Below, one piece after another: positions 36,894 to 48,378 of a stretch of DNA of 64,000 bases; within the stretch, counting starts at the first letter, position 1; each line of letters opens with the position of its first letter. The stretch spans positions 27,241-91,240 of the forward strand of contig JBBHKE010003421.1 of assembly GCA_037447655.1 (NCBI GenBank), given 5' to 3'. Source of the stretch: Zygnema cylindricum (taxonomy: Eukaryota > Streptophyta > Zygnematophyceae > Zygnematales > Zygnemataceae). The translations under genes and the position numbers were made by a program. The notes below the pieces were generated by a model. The model ran no database searches and was not told the DNA's origin. It was given only the letters and a program-made list of their open reading frames with translations.

Positions 36894-38208
36894 TTAGAAC
36901 CAGCCTTTGTCTTTCTCTTTCTTCTCATCAGCCAGTTTGTGTGCCTGCTGAACTGCTTTCTCCTTGGCAGTATCCCTGGACCACATACAAAAACCATTGT
37001 GAGAGCAATAATTTCAAAAACACTTGATACTTTATTTTGCTGCAAAAAATTCCACTAGTCTTCTGGCAAACAAATACTCAAACAGGCAAGCAAACGGCCT
37101 AATTTACTGATGAGATACTTTTTCAAACAAAAAAATTATAAGACTAGACAGAAGACGCACTAATTTCAGATGGTTTGGATAAAGGAGCAAGAGGTAAGAG
37201 AGAGGGAGAAAAGAGAAAAAGAAAAAGGTTACATGACTGTACCTGTCAAGGTAATCTAGGCCCTTGGTCTCAAAAAGCTTGTCAACTTGAGAAGCAGCAA
37301 TGCCAGCCAAAACTTCCTTCAAAAGTTCGTAGCTCTGAGGCTTGCCGTTCTTCTCCTGATGATCATTGTATGCCTGCATTCGTTGCCACGTTGTGAAATT
37401 AGAGTAAATACAAAAGACCAAAAATAAACCGAATAGACTGCTCTACTGCTCTGAAATACAACAACCAAAAGACCGCAGAAGTAAAAAGAGCATTCACACG
37501 TGCCTTTCAAGACTGATACGAATAGGAAAAAACCATGGGATTAAAGAAGATTCAATATACGACGTCGGATATAGGCTGAGTTTTGTGATAGAACCAAACC
37601 GAAGGTAACTAGGCCTTAAGAGAAGAAAGTAATTATTTGGCAGACAGTTTCGGATTCATTGAAGTTAAGACATTTATACATCACATTACTCAAAATGCAG
37701 GTAGGATGCTCTAGACAAAGGTCAGGAAAGCATCTTTAAATCTGACACGACAAACGGGCTTAAGAGGACATTCATTCGAAATGATGACTCAAAAAATGAG
37801 CGAAGTCAAGTTTGAAATTTCGCTCAGAAAAAAATAAAACATATCAAGAGATTACAAACAAAAGAAACGCAAACCAGCTCGTGAAGACACCGAGCGACAT
37901 CAGTTTCACTCCTTACAAATACCGCGTTAACAAAATCTTAGAAACGCAGAAATCAGCACTCGACACAAATCACACTTAGCTACATTGATCCAAAGTAAAT
38001 GCTGACGTGAACTGACAAAAAAGCACCAGACGTAAAAAAATTAAACGAGTGACAGAAGGCGTATCACAAAAAGTGTAAAACAATGTCGACGCACTTTCAT
38101 TGCAGCAAATCCGGCAGCTCCAGCGATAAGCTCGTGAGAGAAGGAGCCGTCATGCTTGTCATTGTACACAGCATCGTGTTTCTCCTCAGCTTCTCCCCAG
38201 CCGAACAT
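36894..38208 (-). CDS. CipC-like (DUF3759-type) small protein, paralogue 1
   Basis: Exons on the minus strand: 38208-38095, 37373-37243 and 36975-36894, with GT-AG introns of 721 and 267 bp. The join is 327 bp, giving 108 residues and a TAA stop. The N-terminus MFGWGEAEEKHDAVYNDK and the block SHELIAGAAGFAAMK are followed by a KELLAG-like segment (LLKEVLAGIAASQVDKLFET) and GLDYLDR, then a charged helix ending in GWF. This is the layout of fungal CipC, first noted as induced by the antibiotic concanamycin in Aspergillus; its biochemical role is unsettled. There is no signal peptide or membrane segment, so a soluble intracellular protein is likely. The ATG is the first in a frame that matches the family N-terminus. 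The paralogue at 58791 is about 87% identical in protein, with identical exon lengths. Confidence 0.85.
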
Positions 38209-38625
38209 GATTGCAGCTTTGAATCTGCTGAAGAAAAAATATGAAGCTGTGTAATTAGCAAAGAGAGCTACGCTGCAAAGTTGATACAGCAGATTACTGC
38301 AGTTGGCAATGTGGCTCCGATGATTTTACCTCTCCCTGTTAATTCCCCCTTGATATTTATGGTCAAATTGGCAGACCGATGCTTAGAATCGTGCAGCGTG
38401 CAGATTTGAAAATTAATCTATGGTTCAAAGTTAGTGTTGATGCAGAGGTACGATTTGACGCGAGTTCTATGTAACAAAATTTCCTGGAAGTACAGTAAAA
38501 GAGTTTAAACATAGTTTTGACGTTTCCGTGTTTGGACCTTGTAAGGTTGTAACTTCTTCGGCCGGCATTCTGCGTACGTGTCGATTGGTGAGAAACAGGA
38601 ACTCCATCCGGTCAAAGTTGACAAT

Positions 38626-38835
38626 TACACCTTGAATCGTTATTAACGTATAGAAATTATTAGTGCAAAGAAAAAATTAGTGTCATTCATTCTAATTTAG
38701 TGCCAGGATACGCGGCAATTCATTGTCCACGTTCTTAAATAGTGTAATTTATTCTATTTATGGTATCAATGTCAAAATTTTGGGGTGCTGATATAGAGTA
38801 CATAAGGCTAATAAGTAATAACGATTCACGGTGTA
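38626..38835. mobile_element. TA-flanked MITE, CACCGCGAATCG family, 206 bp
   Basis: The element 38628-38833 has inverted ends CACCTTGAATCGTTATTA and, inverted, CACCGTGAATCGTTATTA, with TA on both sides. The duplicated segment elsewhere in the window retains the uninterrupted target at 60459-60460 ('agaTTAtcttgccg'-type context), which confirms the boundaries and the TA duplication. Confidence 0.92.
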
Positions 38836-39093
38836 CCTTGCCGGCAGTGGACAATGCGTTATGAACCGGACAATTTAAAATGGTCAAACTTAATGCGAGT
38901 ATCCGTGTAGGCGTGTACGATTCAAAGGGGCCGTATTTTATTTGCGAACAGCTTTGAAACTGTTTCCCTGTCAGGACCTAAACGTTTAGGGTTTGCCGAG
39001 TGAAGTTAACGCATTCTTTGCGACGCTTTCGTAGATGTTGGGTATATACGACAGCGAGACAGATTCCAATTTGTTCGCAACGGGATACCGTAG

Positions 39094-39655
39094 TGGTATT
39101 CGACATTGGGGGGAGGGCACATTTGGCGGGCGGCGGAGACCTTCGAGGAGGATTTTGCCCGGGCAATGTAAATCCCTCCAAGTTAAATTTGTTTTGGGAG
39201 TCTCCTCGCTGATTACGTCAGATGGACAAAAAAAACAAAAAAAAGCAAAGTGTTCATACTTACAGCGTTCTCATATAGAGCATTCACCACAAATAGCGTC
39301 ACGCGCGTCGCATGAGAACATGTAAATCGCGTTCGCGACTCAAAATATCTACATAATATTAGAAACGTTCACACTTTAAACACTACCATTTAATCCGTCG
39401 AACAACTGAGTCGCGCGTCACGTGAGAACACTTGACCTTTGCCATTAAAAACTAAAATAAAATTAGCCGCGCGTCACGTGAGAACACTTTACGTATGAAA
39501 TTACAAACAAAACAAAAAAGTACAGTCATATTGTCGTCCTTTGGCGCCGCAGGCGATTTTTTTTTTACTACGCTACGTGAAATGAGGATCATAAGCGGAA
39601 AGTGTAAAAATATCCTATTGTCATCATTGACGTAGTATTTTGAAAGGAGGAGAAG
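39094..39655. other. Spacer with short CACGTGAGAACA repeats
   Basis: A motif of the form GTCGCGCGTCACGTGAGAACACTT (here split as GTCGCGCGTCACG plus TGAGAACACTT) occurs near 39410 and 39463, and in weaker form near 39298. No gene is recognised. Confidence 0.5.
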
Positions 39656-40596
39656 GTATTTTGTAGTGTTGTGTATCGGTAAGGATTTGCCGATAACCGA
39701 TATGGACCTTTTTTCGGGTACCCGATAATCGATATATTGGTACGATATATCGCTATCGGTGTTATCGCCGATAAATACCCGATATTTATCGGTTTTATCG
39801 GCGATAACACCGATATCGATAACTATCGGCGATATTTGTACGGACCGTAGAGATAAATGTACGGCTAGTACACTCAACTGTACGTGTCATTCCCCGGACG
39901 CGCCCTTCTAACAACCCCTATCTACTGAGGTGCCTACCAATCAGATCGCACAGAAAGTACACAAAAAGTACAGTAGCCGCCATGAGATCTGTACGGTTTT
40001 GGTACGAATCCAGTAAGAGCGATGTACCTTTCACATTTGACGCCATGGCTTTGTCCCTTTCTTCCTTGGGATCCACTGGGGACCTGTCACGTGTCAATCT
40101 GTTGGCATTTTGGCATAAGATGCCAAAAGAGCCATTCTGGGATGCCGGCGCTCACGCTGGCCGTCCGCTCGTATTTTCTCATTCCAAGTTGTCCGTTCGA
40201 TTCCTGGGGCGCGCAGAATGTTATTTTGCGTCCGTTGTACTTTTACCGTTCCATGTTCACCAGTTTTTCAGTACAATTCCGTAAGTTACCGTAAAATTCC
40301 TGTTCAGTTAACCGGCCAACGCTTATGTGCTGCGCTATCCGTAAGAAAGCGCAGTTAAACAGAGACGGAACAGATTCTTATACGTGGCATGCCACGCTAT
40401 ATAAAGTAAATAATATAATACAGTATGTTATAAAGTACTATTGTATGCATACTATATTTTTTTAAGTTATCGCCGATATGGAATTTGTTGGTCTCAGACC
40501 GATATATCGGGGCCTCTGACCGTTCGATAACCGATAACTATTGGTATCGGTGTTATCGCGATAAATTTTTTACCGATACACAACACTAGTATTTTG
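39656..40596 (+). mobile_element. hAT-type MITE, TAGTGTTGTGTATCGG family, copy B
   Basis: The element 39664-40588 (925 bp) has perfect TAGTGTTGTGTATCGGTAA-type ends and is flanked by the exact 8-bp repeat GTATTTTG (39656-39663 and 40589-40596). Subterminal CGATATCGGTGTTATCG palindromes match those in copy A (9778). The 100-codon frame at 39982-40284 lies inside and is not seen intact in copy A, so it is not treated as a gene. The exact target repeat suggests a fairly recent insertion. Confidence 0.93.
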
Positions 40597-40984
40597 AAAG
40601 CGGAGAAAGTATATATATTCAAATTTGAAATAGTACAAGACAAATCCGCGTGTATTGTTTACTTACTCCAAAATGTGACGTTATTTATCATATTCTTTAC
40701 AGTCGAAAGTGAAATTCCGTACTTCTCAATGTAGATTAACTCTCCTCGCGGATGTCCGTACGCTCCGTACTCTCCAATGTAAATTAACTCTCCGCGCGAA
40801 TTTCGTACGCTCAAATGTGAACCAATTTTTTTCAGTATGTATCGCAAATGATTACGTTTCAAATTGTATTGTTTTGAAACGTAAGTAAATATAGACGTAC
40901 GTTAATCTATTTATTACGTGCGCTTTAACCATAGGTTTTGATTTACGATCTAACATATTTAGTGTTAAAACCAACAGCTAAATC
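40597..40984. other. Spacer
   Basis: No gene recognised. A short imperfect repeat ('gtagattaactctcc.cg' and 'gtaaattaactctccgcg') lies at 40730-40800. Confidence 0.4.
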
Positions 40985-41170
40985 AGTTTAACCCTAAATC
41001 CTACAACCTAACCCTAAATCCTACAGCTTACGGCCTAACCCTAAATCCTATAGCGTAACCTTAAATTTTACAGCCTAACCCTAAATCCTACAGCCTAACC
41101 CTAAATCCTACAACCTAACCCTAAATCCTACAGCCTAACCCTAAATCTTACAGCCTAACCCTAAATCTTA
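40985..41170 (+). repeat. Telomere-like 20-bp tandem repeat
   Basis: The unit CCTAACCCTAAATCCTACAG repeats about eight to nine times with few changes; the exact 20-bp spacing is clear at 41101, 41121 and 41141. Each unit contains CCTAACCCTAAA, which includes the plant-type telomere heptamer CCCTAAA. It lies about 180 bp before the first open frame of the Crypton. Confidence 0.9.
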
Positions 41171-41347
41171 CAGTTTTGAGTTTTCGTTTTATGTTTTTAT
41201 TTTATTTTTTCATTTCATCTTTTTTATTCATTTACTTGTTTTTCTTTCAACACTTTTATTTTAAATTAAACTTTTTAAAGGTTTTTCTTATGACTTTATT
41301 TTTATTAGGATTATTTTTTTTTCTTCTTCATAAAAATTTCCTTTTCA

Positions 41348-44300
41348 ATGTATTCTTGGCGTAAGGGAATTTTTCAAATTTTACTTAGTATTGTCTCAGG
41401 GCTCACATTTGGAAACTGTCAAAAAATTGTTCATTTAGAAGATGACGATAGCAATGTAGGAATAAATAACCCCCCACAATATAGTGAAACAGATAGAGCA
41501 CGGATCATCAAAAATACATTAAAACAACGTAACCCGAACACAGAAAAAAACTTATCAAGTTGGTTTAAATCAGTATGAAAATTTTTGGAGTGCACAACGG
41601 CACACAAATGTAGCTATTACACCTGATGGGGTTATTGGACTATTAGAAAATAACAAAAATAAAAGTTATGCCACACTCATACAATGGGTGAAAGGACTTC
41701 AAGACTCGTATAAAACGCAATTAGCCATAAAAGGAGGAGGGGGTGAAAATCTTAGAGACAACAATATCATCCAAAAACTTTTACAGGTGTCCAAAAAAAA
41801 TACATCAAATTTAAAAAAAAAAAACCATGAAGACCGTCAAGAAGGCATACGAGAAGCGTATTCTCTCGAAGATTACAAAGGGTTTTCAACATTTTGGGTG
41901 GAGTTGGCCGAAGGAAAGCATAAAGAAAAAAAGTTGGGGATGGAACCATACACCAGCATTCAAGTGAGGTATGTATCGATAAAAATACTAAATTTTACAT
42001 TTCATTTTCTCGATTGATGTTGTTTTTTACTTAACACTTTATTTTATAGGGTGTATTTTTATTTGAGTTTCTTATTCAATTTTGTTATTTTAGGGTTTAG
42101 GTTTTAATTTTTGACTTTATAATACATTTTTTTTAATATGTTTGTTCGAGATGCAAAAAGTTTTTAGAAGTTAACTCCAAAGTCCATTTAAAGCAGAGAC
42201 GAAAATTATGTGCAATTTTTGTTTTTGGGAGAAAATATACATTATTTTAAAATAAAGTTCGAATTATGTTTGTAACATTTTCATTTTTTTTGTTTGTGTT
42301 GTTTTGTTTATTTTTTTTGTGATGCATTTTTTGTTTTTTTTGAGAAAGGGTATATTTTTTTCAAAGAAAACTCTCATTATGTTTGTAACATTGCCATTTT
42401 TGTATCTTTGATGTTTTGTTTTTGTTTTTCGTAGGAGTCAATTTATCATGAACCATGTGTGTCTCAGTCGAGGCGATGATTCGAGAAATGCTCAGTTAGC
42501 GGATGTTTTTTCGTATAATCTTCTTTATCTTGGGCCGGACAAGGGTTATGTTTTGGCGATGGTTACAAGAAATGGGAAAACTAATGTGGTAAGTAATGTA
42601 TAAAACTGAAGCTTTAACAAAATGTGTATTTTGTAATGTTTTGTGCATAACCCAAAAACAAATTTTACTAATTATTTTCGGTTTTTTTATTGTATTTTTT
42701 AACCGCAGAATGGTCGTGCGGAATTTATCGGATGCATGCGTCACTTAGACTTTCTTGTTTGTCCGGTTGGTGCTGTGGCCCAACAGTTTTTTTGGAGGTG
42801 GGAATTAGCTACAAATAAAAATGCAATTCCCAATTTTTCGACGAAAGAAACCTGGTACGGTGAACCTTTCACGGAAGGGAGAGTTTTAGCGAAAGACGAA
42901 AAAGGAAAAGAAACATCGTTTATGCAACCTTTTTGCTATAATACACAGTTCCAGTATATAAAAAAAAACATTCCAAACCAAAAATATTTCCTTGTCTCAT
43001 AAAACCCATGCCGGACGTGGTCAAGGGGCAACGATGTTAGCGACATGAGGGTGGGTTTTCGTAAACTTACCATTTGATTTTTATCATGCATTCATTTGAA
43101 GTAATAAAGTTTTGTTATCTATGTTCTAATTTTCCAAATTTTTGTTTTCTTTTATGGTAAATATTTTAGTGCTGATCAAGAAGCCATCAAAGTGATGGGA
43201 CATTGGACATCCGACCACTTTTCATACTCATATGTCACGGATTTGCCAACGGACATTTTACTACAAGCTTCTGGACACGAAAACAACACCAGAAAGTATT
43301 TTCTACCTCGTTCCAAAGTGAAACCCTTTGCTAGTCTTTGTGCTATGTTTTGGCCGTGGGTCGAAACGGCATATGTTGAGCTGCCAACGGTATGTTTATA
43401 AAAACCCTCACCATTTATATCATTAATTTTTTAGTTAAGTAAACTTTGGTGTTTTATGTTTGTCGCATTTTTTTTTATTATTCTATTATTTTTTTTGTAT
43501 CACTTATTTTGATTTTTTTTTGTTTTTTTTGTTTATTTTCATTTTTTTTTGTCTTTTCAATTATATTTGTATTTTTTCAATCGTTTTCCTGTTTTTATGT
43601 TGTTTTTAATATGTTTTTTTGGGTGATTTGTTTTTCCTTTAATTTTTTTTTCTCTTTCCCACTCAATCTCTTTTAAAATTTTTATTTTTTTCTCTTTTTA
43701 TCACATTTTTTTTATATATATTTAATGTATATATACATTTTGTTTTATATATATTTAATCTATTATTTTTTTGGTTTTTGTTTTATACTTAATGAATTAT
43801 TCTTCTATTAATACATACAAATGTTTTTTTGTGCAGAGAAATGCTCGAGCTTCCAAATCTGAAAGAGATTTAAGCGCACAAAATTTCCTTCACACAGTGT
43901 TATGGCTCAAAAGTGTGTTTTTACAAGACCATGTTTTTTTCCAGGATTTATTTCCTTATCTTCCTATCTTCAAGCACAAATTGTTCGAATCTCGTTTGTG
44001 GTCATCTTTCAAAGACCAAGTCAAAAAAACGTGTCATGAAGCATCAAACATGTGGGCTTCAATTGCTGATGCCGAAGCAAATGTGCCGATCACAATTTCA
44101 CAAGTGGGAAATCTGTTGATTCGCTATTCATGTGGAGTGGGACCTGTGGAAGAAAAATCGATTATATGGGAGAGGAAATGTCCTATGTAAAAGAGACACT
44201 TTCAAACTTGAATGAGAAAATTTGTAGTATAGATGACAAGTTAACCCGCATTATGCACATGGTGAACGGTCACGGAGATCCGTTGCATGGAACACAACCA

Positions 44301-44777
44301 TGTGAAAATCAAAATAGATCATCAGAAAATGAATCAGCTATGGGAATAGGGACTCCTGAACGCAATCTTCCTCGAAGTGAAGACGAAGAACATGAAACCC
44401 CTGTAGAAACGACAAGGACAACTGAAGAATTTCCACGCCCTGTTCTATCGCAAGAAAACTTAAATCAAGTTTCTTTAATGACACAAATTGGAGCTCGACT
44501 ACACACAGTCAAAGATGTGTGGAAAGCCTACCACGATGGTATAGGTGGACTTCCTTCCATCGCGAAATTGGAATCAAGTGGAACTAGTTGGAGGAAAAGA
44601 GAATATCGGACGTTTTATAATTGGAATGTCATCTTGGTAGAAGTTGGTAGAATAGCAAAAGAAAATGAGGTAACATTAAGTACGGCATTGGACAGGTTGC
44701 AAGATCGCCAATTCGTGAACAAATGGAGTTTGCGCGACATATCAAAGAGATTAGCGACTGAAAACAAAAAAAACTAA
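41348..44777 (+). mobile_element. Crypton-type DNA transposon, nearly complete
   Basis: A five-exon gene for a tyrosine recombinase with a C-terminal GCR1_C-like domain fills this interval; the gene is described in the next entry. Cryptons move through a tyrosine recombinase and have no terminal inverted repeats, so the outer limits cannot be set from the sequence; the coding span is given. It lies between a telomere-like repeat and a tandem satellite of about 325 bp. Confidence 0.85.
41348..44777 (+). pseudogene. Crypton tyrosine recombinase with GCR1_C-like tail
   Basis: Exons: about 41348-41968, 42435-42588, 42709-43050, 43170-43389, 43837-44777, all GT-AG. Domains in order: a core-binding segment (ITPDGVIGLLENN, YATLIQWVKGLQ); a catalytic block with the first arginine (SRGDDSRNAQLADVFS) and KTNVNGRAEFIG...RHLDFLVCPVGAVA; the HxxR box THAGRGQGA near 43005-43030; GHWTSDHFSYSYVTDLP near 43195-43245 with the candidate nucleophile tyrosine; an acidic coiled-coil linker; and a terminal domain (VWKAYHDGIGGLPSIAKLE...SWRKREYRTFYNW) like fungal GCR1_C. 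Defects: A-run frameshifts near 41545, 42960 and 44155, and a TGA at 43046-43048, probably from CGA. All catalytic motifs remain. The indels may be assembly errors; the stop is harder to explain so. Confidence 0.88.
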
Positions 44778-45229
44778 ATTAAAGTTTGTGGGACTTTTTT
44801 GGCACTTGTTGTAAATGTGTTTTTTGTAGCTTTTGAAACTTTGTAAAAACTTATAATGTTTATTTAGACTTATTTTTTTAGAAACTAAAACTCGCGCAAT
44901 AAGTTTTCTTATAGTTTTATTATTTTCTGCCCATTACATGTTTATATTTTATTTGTTTTTTTATTTTATTATGTACGAACCCTAAAATTGCATAACTTGT
45001 TTTTTTATGTGATAAAAAAATTTATTTGATAAAAAAAGACGTGTAATCTCTAATGTTGTCGAAGTTAATGTTTTTTGTATTGTATTTCACAAAATGTTCA
45101 TTTTAATTAATATTCACAAAATAAATTATTTAATATTTGCTGCCCTATGTGTTTTCATCATTAAATTGGATATTATACACACACACACTAATTCTTGATG
45201 TATATGATTTTATTTCATTATTTTTATCA
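44778..45229. other. AT-rich flank between the Crypton and the satellite
   Basis: No gene recognised. A short ACACACAC run lies near 45178-45188. Confidence 0.4.
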
Positions 45230-46195
45230 ACAATTACGTTATGCTAAAAAAAATTAGTCAATGTGTTTTGGTTTATATAACAAACTATAACTCAACACAA
45301 ACCAAATATATTTTATTTATCATCGTCGATTAAAAATGTAGTCGTTGTGTTTATCAAACTTAATAGATTTGAAACATTGTAAGATAGAAAAATGATAACA
45401 TCGATCGTGGGGGTGAAATTTGTTATATTTTTCGTTTTTTGATATTACAAAACATAACAACAAAAGCAACGACTAAGAGCTCTCATCCCTTATTTGGTCT
45501 TTTTTTTGTATAAATGCCTTTTGTCGAATATCTAATAAGATATTTCATTTTTTGTATTGTCAATTACGTTAGATCAAAAAGTTTTAGTTAGTGTATTTGG
45601 TGTATACAACAAACTATAACGTTACATAAACAAGATACAATTTCTCTATTATGGTCGATAAAAAATGAAGTCGTTTTTTTTGTCAAACTTAATAGGTTTC
45701 AAACATTGTAAGTTACAAAAATCATAACATCGATCGTGGGAGTAAAATTTCTACAATTTTTCCTTTTGTGATATTATGAGAGAAAATAAAAGCAACGGCT
45801 AAATATTATCATTGTTTATTTGTTTTTTTTTTATAAATGCCTTTTGTCGAATACTTAATCGGATATTTCATTTTTTTTATCAACAATTACGTTAGATCAA
45901 AAAGGTTTAGTTAATGTATTTGGTTTATGTATAAAAAACTAGAACTTAACACAAACCAAATACATTTTCTCTATTATGGTCGATTAAAAATGTAGTTGTC
46001 CTGTTTGTCAATCTTAATAGGTTTGAGACATTGTAAAATAGCAAAAACGATAGCATCAATTGTGGGAGTAAAATTTGTCATAGTTTTCGTTTTGTGATAT
46101 TATAAAACAAAATAAATGCAACGACTAACTATTCTCATTGTTTATTTGGTTTTTTTTTGTAATAAATGTCGTTTGCCTAAGATTTAAACGGATAA
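45230..46195 (+). repeat. Tandem satellite, about 3 x 325 bp
   Basis: Units begin 'caattacgtta' at 45231, 45561 and about 45884 (periods about 330 and 323). Each contains 'aaactataac', 'acatcgatcgtgg' or a variant, and 'ataaatgccttttgtcgaata'. Units differ by substitutions and small indels. The third fades near 46195. Confidence 0.9.
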
Positions 46196-46999
46196 CCAAT
46201 GTATATATTTTTATATTTGTGTTTTATTATATGTAAATGTTGTATTATATTACGATTAATGCATTAGTATTCCGCAATTATAAAAATATATTAATTGACC
46301 AGCATTAAAAATATATTGGCGACCAAAAAATTAATTAATTAAAACAGCCTTATGGCCGCTAAGGACCAACCGATCAGCCAACAACAAATTGAGTGATTAA
46401 CTACTCTATTTTGAGTGGCAGCGTATCGCGGAGATCGACGATATTGGCGTAATGGTAACGTAGCGGCAATGGGGAGCACGTGTTATTTTTTATTTTGTTT
46501 TTTTGGGACGCCTTTGTGCGTTGGTTTTTATTATTTTTTGTTTTACTTGCGGCGTTGGTTATTATTATATTTTGTTTTACTTGCGCTTAGACATCGCCCG
46601 CCGCGAAAGCGCCTATTTATCCGTTTGCGTCCTCCCGCGAGACGTCGTACGCCGCCAGCTAAGACAGGTATACCTGGCCCGGTGACGTCTTCGCGGGCCA
46701 ATTCGAAATGTGTCGAAATGGCATCCGCGGGAGTCTCCGCGAGGTTATCCTACGGCCGGCGTTACTCTCCTCGACCCTCCGCGAGTCTCCTCGTTTCGAC
46801 CTGTACCGGCTGTCTACTCTCCGCGCGAAGCAGTATACCGCACATAATTTCAACCCCGAAGCTGTTTACTAACTAGTTTAATTCACTATAGTGATCCTCT
46901 TAGCGGACTTTTATTCGTCATTTCTCATTACCTCGCCCGCTAGGACTTTCCATTCACTTTCCTTTCTTATCCTCCTCCATTACGTGTCGAACGTCACAT
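46196..46999. other. Spacer with a GC-rich island
   Basis: Bases 46580-46860 are markedly GC-rich (CCGCGAAAGCGCC, CTCCGCGAG words) compared with the flanks. The 153-codon frame at 46415-46876 has no recognised domain, is low in complexity and is not accepted as a gene. Short internal repeats of 'ttttgttttacttgcg' occur at 46537-46585. Confidence 0.45.
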
Positions 47000-47430
47000 A
47001 TATCATCAGCGCGATGGACGAGGTTGTGAAGAACTTACAAGTATTTCAGCCCCTATAAGAATTTAACCTTTCCGTCAACCATCCAAGTGTGACACTTCGT
47101 CACCTTTTCATATCTTTCCTCCTTTCACTCCCCCTCTTGGTTTCCAAATCCCCACTCCATCCGAGGGCCATCGCGTATAAATTGCCCAATTTGCTCGACT
47201 TTTATTGTGACCTGGTTTCTTAACACTACTCCTCAAAATGATTTGTCCTGCGTGATAGACCTCCGTAAGCTTCTAAACCCTCGGGTGAATTTTGTCGCTT
47301 TTTACCAAATGTTGTATTGCCTTCCCACCTCACACGCATTTTCCTTCCCACCCTTACTTCTACTATTTTTCCAAATTCTTGTGAATGAGATTGAGATGAA
47401 AGAAATGGGAAAAGTAAAAAGGGCGTAAAT
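47000..47430 (+). pseudogene. LINE-like retroelement fragment, copy 3
   Basis: A frame at 47207-47428 aligns with the minus-strand element at 35540-35640: VTWFLNTTPQNDLS against VTPFLDSALQTDLS, and NPRVNFVAF against DPQVAFVLL. The DNA before it ('tttcactccccctc', 'ccgagggc') matches the same element at about 35700. The fragment covers only part of the thumb region and is on the opposite strand to the other two copies. Confidence 0.65.
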
Positions 47431-48221
47431 GTTTTATCTATCATCGTCCAATAATTAGGGGGGGGTGCTACAATGTACAACAGGTGATATTGATAGGGTC
47501 AATTATCACCGCAACGTTCACCACAATGAAGACATGATAGTTGAATCACTCAAGCTAAACAAAATCGGATCACACTAATCTAACAGTTAAAGACATTTCA
47601 GCAAACAAAATTATATTAAAAAACAAAACAAAATTTCAATGTGGCCTCTCTTGTTCACTCTCCTATTTCCTCCTATTTCCTCCAAAAATGTATTCGATAG
47701 TATTACTGCCTCTTGCCATGTCCTGCCTCTTGCCATGTCCTTCAGTTGAAGCAGTATAAACATAGCGGGACACGTGTGAGCGTGAGTCGCTTCGCTCAAA
47801 AAAATTGGTGGTAGTAAACCATATACAGTAGAACCATTTAAATGTAGACTACGGGGGTGTGCCCATATGTTGAATTATCGATTTTTTTTCTATCATTTAC
47901 CTCCGAAACTTAATTTGCAACGATTTTATTTTTGTTTTATTATAAATTTGTAAACACTATAGTACAACGTCGTCTTGGAATTTTTAATGTGACTTAGTCT
48001 TGGATTTTGTACTCAAGATGGGTGTCTTCCTCTTTTCGACCAAAAGGCACTATATTCTAACTCATCTTAAAACTTTAACCAAAATCACGTCTTCCTCTTT
48101 TCGACCCAAAAGCAAGGGTAACTCGTCTCCAGACTCAAACCAAAACCACCTCGAGACTTGATTCTATTTAAAGTATTAATTGAACAAGGAGTAAGAAAAC
48201 ATTCACGCACTTGCCACATGA
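47431..48221. other. Spacer without recognised gene
   Basis: The frames at 47611-47799 and 48085-48288 on the - strand have no recognised domain. Confidence 0.4.
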
Positions 48222-48378
48222 TCGGGTACGGGCGGGTACATGTAGTCGCGAGAAATCGAGTTTTTGTTTTTTTTTTTTGTAAACACATATCGAGTACGTG
48301 GTAACAATTTAGGAACGTGCAATAACCCGGCGGGATTTTGGGTGTTCAGATATTGAAAAAAAAACAATGTCGGATTAG
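48222..48378 (+). mobile_element. Fragment of a hAT 3' end
   Basis: Matches the 3' non-coding end of the hAT copies ('gggtacgggcgggtac', 'gtagtcgcgagaaatcgag', 'ggtaacaatttaggaacgtg'). It lacks the terminal repeat: a TAGTGTTGTG-type MITE begins at 48379. Confidence 0.75.

Larger units (their letters stand above)
36395..39093 (-). repeat. Segmental duplication, copy 1
   Basis: Similar to 58335-60706 in the same orientation, from the 3' flank ('catctacaag', 'acaaaaacccgaaaga') through the whole gene to the 5' flank ('gagacgctttcgta', 'caacggataccg'-like). Edges are approximate. This copy has an extra MITE at 38628-38833. Confidence 0.85.

Noticed and set aside
39982-40294. Open frames of 90-100 codons inside hAT-type MITE copy B
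   Set aside because: Not preserved in copy A, no start or domain support, and they lie inside a non-coding element.
43041-43052. Possibility that the TGA near the Crypton exon 3 donor is spliced out
   Set aside because: The only GT donor compatible with the downstream frame lies after the TGA, so it stays in the joined exon. Keeping the alignment with the GATM...GHW block also needs the codon.
43446-43676. Phenylalanine-rich 76-codon frame
   Set aside because: Lies in the T-rich intron between exons 4 and 5 of the Crypton.
46415-46876. 153-codon frame rich in F, Y and R
   Set aside because: The frame opens with GTG, the composition follows a T-rich repeat and a GC-rich island, and there is no domain or splice support.
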